From contig JADFDH010000001.1 in assembly GCA_018263005.1 (NCBI GenBank), forward strand, positions 124,001-188,000: a stretch of 64,000 nucleotides of DNA. The letters run 5' to 3'. Below are positions 1-8,118 of this stretch, in pieces. The translations under genes and the position numbers were made by a program. Origin of the DNA: Methanobacterium sp. (GTDB taxonomy: Archaea > Methanobacteriota > Methanobacteria > Methanobacteriales > Methanobacteriaceae). The first letter of the stretch is position 1. Every line of letters begins with the position of its first letter. The notes below the pieces were generated by a model. The model did not search any database. It was not told the origin of the DNA and saw nothing but the letters and a program-made list of their open reading frames with translations.

Positions 1-410
1 GAAGCACCTACTATCTTATCTTCAGAGGCTTTAATAGGGGATATGGTTACAGAAACATCTACTAAATCACCATTCTTTCTCTTTCTAACAGTTTCGAAAT
101 TATTGATCAGTTTATCCTCACTTATTTTTCCCTGGATACACTTCAGTTCATTAGCCCTATCCGGAGGGCATAAAATGGAAATATTTTTTCCAATTGCTTC
201 TTCTGTTCCATATCCATACATTTTTTTAGCGCCTTTATTCCAGCTTAGAATGGTCCCGTCATTATCTGTTCCAATAATAGCATCATCAGAGTACTGGACA
301 ATGGCGGCCATGTTTCCCACCATAAACGAAACATAATCATCATCTTGACGAATTCTTTCAATCAAATCCTCAAGTAAAATGATAAAATTATCCTTATTTT
401 CTTCTTCCAA
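1..410 (-). CDS. PAS-domain signalling protein, N-terminal part (cut by window edge)
   Basis: The leftward frame opens at a TTG codon at 410, with a GGGG ribosome-binding site (about 420-423) eight bases upstream, and stays open to base 1. The product begins LEEENKDNFIILLEDLIERI, a short acidic helix. A clear PAS domain follows, with signatures YSDDAIIGTDNDGTI, WNKGAKKMYGY and VSVTISPIKAS at about residues 35-135. PAS domains sense ligands or redox state and usually feed histidine kinases in methanogens. The output domain lies outside the window, so whether this is a kinase cannot be seen. No membrane segment is present in the visible part, so it is likely cytoplasmic. Confidence 0.85.
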   Translation of the reverse strand, partial: MEEENKDNFIILLEDLIERIRQDDDYVSFMVGNMAAIVQYSDDAIIGTDNDGTILSWNKGAKKMYGYGTEEAIGKNISILCPPDRANELKCIQGKISEDKLINNFETVRKRKNGDLVDVSVTISPIKASEDKIVGA

Positions 411-520
411 ATTTAGAACCCCTTTATTAGTTATCTAATCAGTATATATGGCTTTGATTTTTATTTATATTTATCTTCTAATTTAGATCTTGAAATTTTC
501 TAATTACACACATAACGTAA

Positions 521-661
521 CGCAGCATTTTCAGGCCAAAAAATATTCGAAGGACCTATATCATCACAAAGGATAAGAAAACAGTTTATTATGTAATGCT
601 AACCATTCGCCGCACCTCTGGGGATGAGAAGTACATGGTATTTCAAAATATTGCAGATTAA
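521..661 (+). pseudogene. Possible gene remnant (short open frame without a good start)
   Basis: This open frame of 46 codons follows a TAA at 518-520 and ends at TAA 659-661. Its only ATG (596) leaves 21 residues. The conceptual peptide is polar and protein-like, and the motif IRRT occurs twice, at the beginning and before TSGDEKYMVFQ. No ribosome-binding site precedes the ATG. It could be a decayed C-terminus of a lost gene or chance. I do not recognise a family. Confidence 0.2.
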
Positions 662-725
662 GTTATAATTAAATAGAATTAAGCAGATTAAAAAGAAAAA
701 TAAATAAAAGAAGGGTATTTAACCC

Positions 726-3700
726 TTAAAATGGTGTTATGCTGGGGTGTTCATCGTATAATCCTTCATTACCATAGATTGGTCTGGGTTCTGTGCTGGA
801 CCAGTCACTCCAGTAGTTTCCTACGGTTCCCTGGTAGAACATATTCCCGAATCCATTTTGAGCTAGTACTTGTAATGGGTTGTTGGTGAAGTTGTTCTGA
901 TAGACTGTGTTGTTGGTTACTCCGTCGAGTACTAATCCTGCCCATGTATTGTTCTGTAGAGTATTATAGTATATGGTGTTACCGATTGAGGTGTTTACTA
1001 CATATATTCCCATCTGACAGCCGCTGATAGTGTTGGCTCCGGTTATGAAGTTACTATCGGCGTTGTCCAGGGCGATACCGGTGAAATTGTTCCCGTTTAT
1101 AGTGTTCCAGTTGATGTTGTTGGAGTTGGCGTTTCTGAGGAGTATTCCGATAACTCCGTTGTAGGATATGGCTATGTTGCTGGATATTTGGTTTCCTGTA
1201 GATCCGTCGATGTATATTCCGGTGTCCTGATTTTCATGTATGTTATTATTGTTTATGGCGTTGTTGTTGGAATTATTTACGATGTATAGTCCTTCTAGGT
1301 TGCCTGATATGTTGTTATCGTTGTTTATGATGTTTCCGGTGGCGTTATCAAAGCATATTCCCACCCAACTATTACCTAGGATATTGTTTCCTGAGGCGGT
1401 GTTGGTGCCTGAATCTCTCAGGTATACTCCTATGGTTCCGTTATAGGATATGTTTACGTTCGAACTGATTATGTTATCATTTGAACCGTTTATTATGCTT
1501 ATTCCGATATTGCTGCTGCCAGTTATGGTGTTTCCGCTTATGTTGTTGCCTATGGAATGCATTAGGTTTAATCCTTCCTGGTTACCTGATATGATATTAG
1601 CTCCGTTTATGGTGTTTCCATCAGCGTTATCCAGGGCTATTCCTGCCCAGCCATTATTTGCTATGGAATTGCCAGAGATGGTGTTGGTTTCTGAGTCACG
1701 GATTAGTATTCCTATTACACCATTGCCTAGTATTGCCAGGTTGTTGCTGATAGTATTACCGTTTGAACCGCTCAGTAAGTTTATTCCTGCGTCGAAGTTA
1801 TGGTGTATGTTATTTCCGGTTATGTTGTTCCCGTTTGAAGTGTTTACTATGTAGATTCCTTCTCCGTTACCATTGATTTCGTTTCCGAAATCTATGGTGT
1901 TGTTATCGGAATTATCGAGGCCTATTCCCAGCCAACCATTACTTTGGATGGTGTTTCCTGAAATGGTGTTAGTATTGGAGTTCTGGATGAATAAGCCTAT
2001 AATGCTGTTGTTGGATATATTGCTGGAAACTATCATGTTTTCATTCGAGTTCTGGATGTGTATTCCATATGCTGTGGTGTTTATTGTAAATGAGTCTATG
2101 AATGTTTCGTTACTGTTGTTGTAGATTGCTACTCCTATATTGCTTCCGGTGATGGTGTTGGGCTGCATAGCGGTGTTTGGCGAGTTATCCAGGAGTATTC
2201 CATAGTTTGAGTTGTTTGTTATTATATTGGGGCCTCTTTGGCCTAATAAGTTGTTATCTGAGTTGATAATATTAATTCCTGTGTTGTTGTTGTTTATTGT
2301 ATTCTCATCTATGTGGTTATTGGTAGATGGCGTTGTTTCTCCGGTTTCATCGTTTATATCTGCTTCTATTAGAATACCGTAAGTTGCGTTATCATGAATG
2401 TTGTTGTTATCTACATCGTTGTCATGGGATGCACTGATTTTTATCCCGGCGTTGGCGTTGCTGTAAACTTGATTACTGGTTATTTTGTTTTGGTAGGAGG
2501 TTCCTTCAATGGTTATGCCGTTATAGTTGTTGTGTACATCGTTATTTTGAACTGTATTATTAAATGACGAACCATCTATATGCACGCCGTCCAGACTGTT
2601 GTTGTTGAGATTGTTGTTACTTATTAGGTTGTCATGGGAGTTTGAATCTATTCTAATCCCGTTTCTGGCGTTGGTGATGGTGTTTTGAGTTAATATGTTT
2701 GCGTTACTATTGATGAGGTAAATTCCAACAGTATTATCGTTGATGGTATTATTTTGTATCAAACAGTAATCTGCAGATTCTAAAAGGATACCTTGTGAAA
2801 ATGAAACACCCGGACCAGCAATGGTGAAACCCTGAATAGTTGAACCACTACCCAAAATGTCTAGTAGAAAAACAGGTTGGTCGGCATTTGCTCCTCGGAG
2901 GGTAATTGTACCATCATTAGCGGTTTTTATTATAAGCGGTTTGTTTACTATAAGATTCTCATTATAAGTCGCGGGATTTCCGCTATCACCATGTATTAAA
3001 ATGGTGTCACCGTTGGAGGCTATATCAATTATGTTTTGGATAATCTGGCCGGGATATACATTGTATATGGTTCCGGTGCCTATTAGTGGTAGGTTGTCCT
3101 GTCCACCGGTGAAGGTGTATGGTACATTTCCGAATCCATCTCCTCTGTCTTGTCCTGTGTAATCAGACCAGTAATTTCCTCCGATTGGGGCGTCCAAGTT
3201 GAATGTGTTGCCCGTGCTGGTCCCGGTTACGGAGATTTGGTCTGTGTTGGCCACAAACTGGTTACGGTAGACTGTGTTGTTTGAAGAATTTTCTAACAGT
3301 ATTCCGCAGTTGTTACTTTTTAGATTATTATTTCTAACAGTATTATTGGTTGAACTATACAGTCCAATACCAGGACCCGGATTCATAATGTCAAATCCGT
3401 TATTTGTTATAATATTATCTTCAATGATGTTATCTGAACCATAGAGGTTTATTCCGCAACGAGAGTTGTTAACTATGATATTCTCACTGATAGTGTTTCC
3501 ATTACTACCAAATACACCATCAATCCCATATACACATTGGTGTATGTTGTTTCCCTTGATTTCATTTTGATTGCTGTTTTCTAATGATATTCCCCATGCA
3601 GCACCTCCCCAATTGGGATTGGAAATATCATTGTTGATTATATGGTTGTTATCTGAATTTTGAGCTCTTATATTGTACCAGTTATCGATTAATGTGTTCC

Positions 3701-4187
3701 CGGTTATGGTATTATCGTCGGATGCATCTAGAAGGATTCCTGCTGAATAGTCCATTCCACTTAAATCATTGAGTATTGTAAAGCCCTGTATAGTGGATCC
3801 GCTACCCGCTGTGTTAATAGTGAATACTGGTAGGGATGAGTCAGCTGCTTGAACTATGGTGCTTGTTACACTTCCTGTGGCAATTATGGTTAGTTGATGG
3901 TTTACTATAATATTCTCCGTGTAGGTACCCGGGTCTACTTCAATGGTGTCTCCGTCTTGTGCATGGTTTATAGCATCCTGAATTGTAGTAGATGTATAAA
4001 CCACACCACCACCTCTAACTACCCGGGGATCAGGAATACCGGTATTGGTTATTAAATTTTGATCAACTTCCTGTATGCCTATATCATCCGCTGATGAATC
4101 ATCACCGGAAATTGTTGCTGCAGCTGTTCCAGAGATAATTATCGCGAATAAAAAGACAAAAAAAAGCATTAATATTCTATATTTTAT
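726..4187 (-). CDS. Secreted right-handed beta-helix surface protein (adhesin-like)
   Basis: This is a very large Asn/Gly/Thr/Ile-rich protein. It has an N-terminal signal peptide ending near SGTAAA and two PbH1/NosD-type modules, each opening with a strand pair such as TIQDAINHAQDGDTIEV or IIQNIIDIASNGDTILI. After these come dozens of roughly 22-residue coils with the NxI/GI..DNS.NNTI pattern. Such parallel beta-helices coat the cell surface and bind carbohydrate in Methanobacteriales. The extreme C-terminus (GNYWSDW, RPIYGNEGL, ending TPF) is shared with the protein at 40990-44424. Start choice: the first ATG (4169) gives a signal peptide lacking basic residues and lies 26 bases from GGGGG. 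Reading from ATA at 4187, eight bases after GGGGG, adds IKYRIL and restores the basic N-region, so I extend to 4187. The ligand is unknown. Confidence 0.85.
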   Translation of the reverse strand: MKYRILMLFFVFLFAIIISGTAAATISGDDSSADDIGIQEVDQNLITNTGIPDPRVVRGGGVVYTSTTIQDAINHAQDGDTIEVDPGTYTENIIVNHQLTIIATGSVTSTIVQAADSSLPVFTINTAGSGSTIQGFTILNDLSGMDYSAGILLDASDDNTITGNTLIDNWYNIRAQNSDNNHIINNDISNPNWGGAAWGISLENSNQNEIKGNNIHQCVYGIDGVFGSNGNTISENIIVNNSRCGINLYGSDNIIEDNIITNNGFDIMNPGPGIGLYSSTNNTVRNNNLKSNNCGILLENSSNNTVYRNQFVANTDQISVTGTSTGNTFNLDAPIGGNYWSDYTGQDRGDGFGNVPYTFTGGQDNLPLIGTGTIYNVYPGQIIQNIIDIASNGDTILIHGDSGNPATYNENLIVNKPLIIKTANDGTITLRGANADQPVFLLDILGSGSTIQGFTIAGPGVSFSQGILLESADYCLIQNNTINDNTVGIYLINSNANILTQNTITNARNGIRIDSNSHDNLISNNNLNNNSLDGVHIDGSSFNNTVQNNDVHNNYNGITIEGTSYQNKITSNQVYSNANAGIKISASHDNDVDNNNIHDNATYGILIEADINDETGETTPSTNNHIDENTINNNNTGINIINSDNNLLGQRGPNIITNNSNYGILLDNSPNTAMQPNTITGSNIGVAIYNNSNETFIDSFTINTTAYGIHIQNSNENMIVSSNISNNSIIGLFIQNSNTNTISGNTIQSNGWLGIGLDNSDNNTIDFGNEINGNGEGIYIVNTSNGNNITGNNIHHNFDAGINLLSGSNGNTISNNLAILGNGVIGILIRDSETNTISGNSIANNGWAGIALDNADGNTINGANIISGNQEGLNLMHSIGNNISGNTITGSSNIGISIINGSNDNIISSNVNISYNGTIGVYLRDSGTNTASGNNILGNSWVGICFDNATGNIINNDNNISGNLEGLYIVNNSNNNAINNNNIHENQDTGIYIDGSTGNQISSNIAISYNGVIGILLRNANSNNINWNTINGNNFTGIALDNADSNFITGANTISGCQMGIYVVNTSIGNTIYYNTLQNNTWAGLVLDGVTNNTVYQNNFTNNPLQVLAQNGFGNMFYQGTVGNYWSDWSSTEPRPIYGNEGLYDEHPSITPF

Positions 4188-4672
4188 ATTATATTCCCCC
4201 TTTTTGTTTATTTATAATGATCAAAAATAGTTCAAGGATAATAAAACTCATTACTAAAAAGATCAAAAAGAAAAACTTATTACTAATAAACAGTTTTATG
4301 TGAAAAACATCACAATAAGATAAGAAATAATAGGCAAATCATGCTATTTTCAAGATATTATAAGAATAACTATTTTTAATTCTATTTAAAGAATTTTTTA
4401 GTTTCTCTTAAGATTCAATGCAGTGTTAAAAAGGTTATATAGTTGCAAAAAATAAATTATATAACCAATTTCTAATTGAACACTTGAAAAAATTGTAGTG
4501 ATTTTTAAATGTCATTAAATCATATTAATCGAAAAACCAAATCATATCCACTTAGAAATATTATGCATTATTTAATTAATGATAAATTATCCTATTCATC
4601 TGAGTTGGAGCGGTTTCTAAGTGTATTGACCATTAAATTTACTCAAAATTTGTTAGACTGAATCAAATAAAG
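4188..4672. other. Long AT-rich intergenic region between divergent genes
   Basis: These 485 bases separate the leftward surface-protein gene from the rightward zinc-ribbon gene. It must hold both promoters but no single TATA element stands out because the whole stretch is AT-rich. One 50-codon ORF (4509-4661) lies inside and is listed separately. No hairpin or RNA gene was recognised. Confidence 0.5.
4509..4661 (+). CDS. Possible 50-aa small protein of unknown function
   Basis: An ATG at 4509 opens a 50-residue frame ending TGA at 4659-4661, beginning MSLNHINRKTKSYPL and ending FTQNLLD. AGTGAT about seven bases upstream is a partial match to the archaeal ribosome-binding site. It is basic, has no membrane segment and matches no family I know. 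It ends 11 bases before the next gene start and could be a leader ORF or chance. Confidence 0.22.
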   Translation: MSLNHINRKTKSYPLRNIMHYLINDKLSYSSELERFLSVLTIKFTQNLLD

Positions 4673-5065
4673 ATGGTTATCATGGATAAATCAACCATAT
4701 ACCTTAAATGTCCACAATGTCGGGAGAATGGACTGCTAATTGAGAGACAGGGCAAATATTTCTGTGCCAACTGCATGTACGACTATACCCCGTTGAAAGA
4801 AGACACAAATAAATTGGATGAGGTATTACTAGAAAATCTGAAAGAGGGTGGTTTCGGACCCTTATTTGCCTCAGCCCTTTATGAAAGGGTTAAACTGGTC
4901 CCTCCCAGGGAAGCAACAGAATATGTTCATAGATTAGCCGAAGAAAATGGGATAGACCTAAAAATAAGTAAATCGAAGATAATAAAAAGTTTACTCCCAC
5001 TGATCATACTTCTGGTAGTAGTAGTGGTAATTATAATCGTTACCTTCCTATTTATAACCAGTTAG
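4673..5065 (+). CDS. Zinc-ribbon protein with C-terminal membrane anchor
   Basis: The 130-residue product opens with a rubredoxin-like zinc ribbon: CPQC near residue 13 and CANC near residue 32, with four cysteines in two CxxC knuckles. A soluble helical middle contains LYERVKLVPPREATEYVHRLAEE. The C-terminus is one strongly hydrophobic helix (LLPLIILLVVVVVIII), so the protein is probably tail-anchored with the ribbon in the cytoplasm. A second ATG at 4682 is an alternative start; neither has a convincing ribosome-binding site. Many methanogen genomes carry such zinc-ribbon/TM proteins of unknown role. It stands alone between an adhesin and two small membrane proteins on the other strand. Confidence 0.75.
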   Translation: MVIMDKSTIYLKCPQCRENGLLIERQGKYFCANCMYDYTPLKEDTNKLDEVLLENLKEGGFGPLFASALYERVKLVPPREATEYVHRLAEENGIDLKISKSKIIKSLLPLIILLVVVVVIIIVTFLFITS

Positions 5066-5077
5066 GGTTAAGTTATT

Positions 5078-5266
5078 TTATAATATCTTCGGCAAATATC
5101 TCCATAGCACAAATATTCCTGCAATACCTGTTATCATTGCTACTAAATATAATAAAAGCATGGTTCCTACAGTTTCCAATGACTGTAAGGTCTGCGCATA
5201 GAGGTAGCATGCTACGGCCACAATCAGCAATATTGCACCTATTACTACTTTAATTTTATCATTCAC
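5078..5266 (-). CDS. Small two-TM membrane protein
   Basis: 62 residues starting at GTG (5266) with AGGAG nine bases upstream. Two hydrophobic helices (VVIGAILLIVAVACYLYA and MLLLYLVAMITGIAGIFVLW) joined by a short polar loop, ending with a basic tail RYLPKIL. It lies 15 bases downstream of the 63-aa membrane protein at 5282-5470 in the same direction, so the two are probably co-transcribed. No family recognised. Confidence 0.65.
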   Translation of the reverse strand: MNDKIKVVIGAILLIVAVACYLYAQTLQSLETVGTMLLLYLVAMITGIAGIFVLWRYLPKIL

Positions 5267-5281
5267 TATAAATCACTCCTT

Positions 5282-5470
5282 TTAATTAGATTTTTTTAAG
5301 TAAGAAAATCCAATAATCATTACTACTGCTCCAATTATGGTAATGATCAGATTATTACCAAATACAAGAAGGCTAATCAGAAAAATTATAATTCCCACAA
5401 ATAATAGTATAAAACCTAATGTGCTTTTATTACCTGCTTTTTTCTTTTTATCTATGACTGAATCTGCCAT
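5282..5470 (-). CDS. Small two-TM membrane protein with basic N-terminus
   Basis: The start is placed at ATG 5470, which has a strong GGAGGT eight bases upstream; a longer frame from 5488 would bury that site. The product begins MADSVIDKKKKAGNKS and then has two hydrophobic helices, GFILLFVGIIIFLISLLVF and LIITIIGAVVMIIGF, ending YLKKSN. The lysine-rich N-terminus suggests a cytoplasmic N-terminus. It pairs with the similar-sized gene just downstream (5078-5266). Function unknown. Confidence 0.7.
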   Translation of the reverse strand: MADSVIDKKKKAGNKSTLGFILLFVGIIIFLISLLVFGNNLIITIIGAVVMIIGFSYLKKSN

Positions 5471-5629
5471 AAAAAAATACCTCCACAAAAATGGATATAA
5501 ATATAATGATAAATTGATTATTTATTATTTAAATTTATCTTTTAAGGTTAAATCCAAAAATGACATATATGGGGGTTTTGGTAAACATTTACCATAATTA
5601 TCATTTTATAAGTTAGTAATATTAATGAG

Positions 5630-6190
5630 ATGGTATTTAATATGATTAACAAAGAAATAATTTGTCCTTATTGCGGATCCCGTACACCTAATTTTAATTT
5701 CTGTGCAAACTGCGGACAATCTCTACAAGATATTGATAAAGAAAAACCTGAAAATTCAGAATATTGTGAGGAAATCATAAAAGCTGCACTTACCGTATCT
5801 GAAACATCTAAAAGTAGATGGGGTGGTCAGACTAAAAACATTTTTTTCACCACCAATTATATTTTAGAGGATAAAGGGGCCTCTACGGGATTTTTCGGCG
5901 CTACCATGAGCATGGAAGAGAATGGTGTGGAATTTTTAGATGAGGAGATAAATGAAAAAATCGATATCAACCAAATACAGCAAGAACATCATGATTTAAA
6001 GTTAATTCCCTACAGCGAAATTGAAAAAGCCGAATTCTATATAACCCGCTGGAACACTTATTTAAAAATAAAAACCCCATTTTATTCGCCTCAATACTTG
6101 CTTGGAGCAAAAAAATACAGTGAAGCATTTTTAAAAAAGATTATAAGTCTTCTGGAACCAAAAATAGGGGATAAATTCCATATTAAATAA
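5630..6190 (+). CDS. Zinc-ribbon protein with a PH-like C-terminal domain
   Basis: 186 residues. The N-terminus carries a double-CxxC zinc ribbon (CPYCGSRTPNFNFCANCGQS). After an acidic linker the rest (about residues 50-186) is a beta-rich domain with a predicted order like prokaryotic PH-like domains: IFFTTNYILEDKG, then KLIPYSEIEKAEFYI, then YLKIKTPF, closing with the helix SEAFLKKIISLLEP. I infer the PH-like fold from this pattern only. There is no membrane segment. The start could also be ATG 5642 (MINKEIICPYCG). It is unpaired with its neighbours, which face the opposite way. Confidence 0.7.
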   Translation: MVFNMINKEIICPYCGSRTPNFNFCANCGQSLQDIDKEKPENSEYCEEIIKAALTVSETSKSRWGGQTKNIFFTTNYILEDKGASTGFFGATMSMEENGVEFLDEEINEKIDINQIQQEHHDLKLIPYSEIEKAEFYITRWNTYLKIKTPFYSPQYLLGAKKYSEAFLKKIISLLEPKIGDKFHIK

Positions 6191-6236
6191 AAAAATCAAT
6201 CATAAAATATTTATGAATTCATATTTTTAATCCCTT

Positions 6237-7097
6237 TTACAAACAAACAAAATCATAAACAAGCTGTGCCGCGCTCACTGATGTTATATCCCCAAAACAA
6301 CGTGAGGTAACTTCAACCACATCAAAACCAATTACATCTTTACCTTTAAGGCAGTAAATCAGCTTCTGCAACTCCTGAGGATTTAAACCTCCGGGACAGG
6401 GAGTGCCCACGGATGGGGCGTATGCTGGGTCTAATACATCCATATCTACAGTTACATATATTGGTCCTTTAAGGGACGATATTAGCTTTCTTAATTCATC
6501 AAAATCATCTTTAACCCTTGTTGCAGTATAATATTTTATATCTACGTCCCTTGCGAATTCCAATTCCGCCTCACAAACGGATCTGATCCCTAATGATATT
6601 ATCTCACCCGGTTCTATGTCATGAATTCTTCTCATCACCGTGGCGTGGGTGTATTTCTCTCCCTGGTATTCATCTCGAAGATCCAAGTGTGCGTCGAAGT
6701 GTAGGATGGTAGCTTCTTGGAGGTCTAAAGCTTTACAAATACTGTAGCTTATAGTATGTTCTCCACCCAGAACTACCGGAGTTAATTTAAGCTTTTTAAG
6801 TTCTCTTATGGTTGATTCCAGTTTCATACTGGTCTTCTGGAAGTTCCCTGGTACTATTTCCAGGTTTCCCAGGTCATAAATGGGGGTTTCCAGTTTCTTA
6901 CCAGCGGATATGTTATAATTTTCCAGGTTATAGGATGCTTCCCTTATAACGTTAGGACCGTACCTGCCTCCCGGTTTATAGGTGGTGGTACCGTCGAAAG
7001 GTACACCTAAAATCCCATATCCTGGAGCATCCTTAATTTCTATTTTATCTTTAGAAAAAGCAAATCTTAAAGGATCTTCCGTGTATAAAAGCATCAT
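6237..7097 (-). CDS. speB: Agmatinase (agmatine ureohydrolase)
   Basis: Hydrolyses agmatine to putrescine and urea in the archaeal polyamine pathway. The 286-residue ureohydrolase fold is complete, with the dinuclear manganese ligands in the canonical motifs GGEHT, HFDAHLDLRD and VDMDVLDPAYAP, and the family signature GTPCPGGL. Length matches archaeal agmatinases. ATG codons at 7097 and 7094 are both possible; the second is better spaced from the GAGGA site. It lies 20 bases downstream of aIF5A on the same strand. The arginine decarboxylase that makes its substrate starts from the other side of the shared upstream region. Confidence 0.95.
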   Translation of the reverse strand: MMLLYTEDPLRFAFSKDKIEIKDAPGYGILGVPFDGTTTYKPGGRYGPNVIREASYNLENYNISAGKKLETPIYDLGNLEIVPGNFQKTSMKLESTIRELKKLKLTPVVLGGEHTISYSICKALDLQEATILHFDAHLDLRDEYQGEKYTHATVMRRIHDIEPGEIISLGIRSVCEAELEFARDVDIKYYTATRVKDDFDELRKLISSLKGPIYVTVDMDVLDPAYAPSVGTPCPGGLNPQELQKLIYCLKGKDVIGFDVVEVTSRCFGDITSVSAAQLVYDFVCL

Positions 7098-7117
7098 TTC
7101 CTCTAATTATAGAAAAT

Positions 7118-7507
7118 TTATTTTATTCTCATCAGTTTCTTGTTACCCATGGCAACTATGTAACCTACTTCGGCCCCTTCTATGAGGTCATTTCTCAGTT
7201 CATCGGGTATGGGCACTTCGAATGTTTCATAGTCTTCCATATCCATCAATTGCACATCACTACCCATTAGAGCGAGAACTTGGGCGGTTCTTTTATCGAT
7301 AATAGGGACATCTATTTTTGCATCCACCGGTTTGACGATGCCTCTTTTTTGTCCGTCAAAAATTCCCACAGCATCCACCCTTGCCTTGGCTGCTCCGTGT
7401 TTTCCTGGTGATGATGTTTGAATATTAACAATTTTGGATGCTTCTCCGTCTAATATGACATATTTACCTACTTTTAATGTTTTTACTTCCACTACTTTTT
7501 TTGACAT
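7118..7507 (-). CDS. eif5A: Translation initiation factor aIF5A
   Basis: 129-residue archaeal IF5A, which binds stalled ribosomes and helps peptide-bond formation. The modification loop SSPGKHGAAK is intact, with Lys36 the expected site of deoxyhypusine/hypusine formed from spermidine. The SH3-like N-domain (residues 1-70) and OB-fold C-domain (GIFDGQKRGIVKPVD to the end) are both present. It is the first gene of a leftward pair with agmatinase, so the polyamine-dependent factor and a polyamine biosynthetic enzyme are probably co-transcribed. The start ATG has GGGAGG a short distance upstream. Confidence 0.97.
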   Translation of the reverse strand: MSKKVVEVKTLKVGKYVILDGEASKIVNIQTSSPGKHGAAKARVDAVGIFDGQKRGIVKPVDAKIDVPIIDKRTAQVLALMGSDVQLMDMEDYETFEVPIPDELRNDLIEGAEVGYIVAMGNKKLMRIK

Positions 7508-7610
7508 TTATAATTACCTCCCATTAAAAAGTGTATTAAAATTAAACCCTGAAAAAATTATACATCAATATAATAGTAAATACAGGGCAAAGATTAAGAC
7601 ATCTTCTATG

Positions 7611-7621
7611 AAATTTATATA
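7611..7621 (+). promoter_or_regulatory. Probable TATA box for the arginine decarboxylase operon
   Basis: The stretch reads AATTTATATAT, close to the archaeal TTTATATA consensus. Transcription starting about 25 bases downstream would give a leader of roughly 20 bases before ATG 7667. It sits in the 150-base divergent region shared with aIF5A. Confidence 0.5.
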
Positions 7622-7666
7622 TAGATTGGCTATATTTTTTTCAATATTTAAACTTTGAGTGGTAAG

Positions 7667-8116
7667 ATGAAAGTATCAATAACTTCCGGAGAAGCAGAAG
7701 GCCCCACCAAACTCAATGCATTTGACAACGCCCTCTTGGATGCCGGAATAGGTGATGTTAACCTTATTAAAGTTTCAAGCATAATACCTGCCGATGCAGA
7801 GCTGGTAGAGCTTCCAAAGATCCCTGCAGGAGAAATGGTGAACACCGTTCTCTCTTATGTTTCATCTGATCAGGAAGGTGATGATTTATGCGCGGTAATA
7901 GCAGTGGCCCTATCAGATGATCTGGGATGTGTGGTGGAGCATTCTGGGGTGAATCAGGATCCGGAGAAGGTTAAAGGGGAAGCAGTGGATATGGTGAAGT
8001 ATATGATGCGGATACGGGGTAAGAAAATTAATGATCTAATGATCGAATGCCAGCAACACCATGTTAAGAGTTTGGGAGCAGCTGTAGCGGCCGTGGTTTA
8101 TCTAGGGAGAGAATAA
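7667..8116 (+). CDS. pdaD: Pyruvoyl-dependent arginine decarboxylase
   Basis: Converts arginine to agmatine and CO2. The proenzyme self-cleaves between two serines to form a beta chain and a pyruvoyl-capped alpha chain. The cleavage motif KVSSIIPA is present; with the start at ATG 7667 the serines are residues 37 and 38. The preceding LNAFDNALLDAGIGDVNL and the LPKIPAGE motif are typical of the methanogen enzymes, and the length of 149 residues fits. A TTG at 7655 gives four more residues and is an alternative start. It leads a rightward gene string, with the IMPase two bases after its stop. Confidence 0.95.
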   Translation: MKVSITSGEAEGPTKLNAFDNALLDAGIGDVNLIKVSSIIPADAELVELPKIPAGEMVNTVLSYVSSDQEGDDLCAVIAVALSDDLGCVVEHSGVNQDPEKVKGEAVDMVKYMMRIRGKKINDLMIECQQHHVKSLGAAVAAVVYLGRE

Positions 8117-8118
8117 TT

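Noticed and set aside
1240..2124. Several rightward ORFs (up to 134 codons) opposite the first adhesin
   Set aside because: They are antisense shadows of the repetitive, stop-poor beta-helix gene; composition is Met/Pro/Leu-rich nonsense and no ribosome-binding sites fit.
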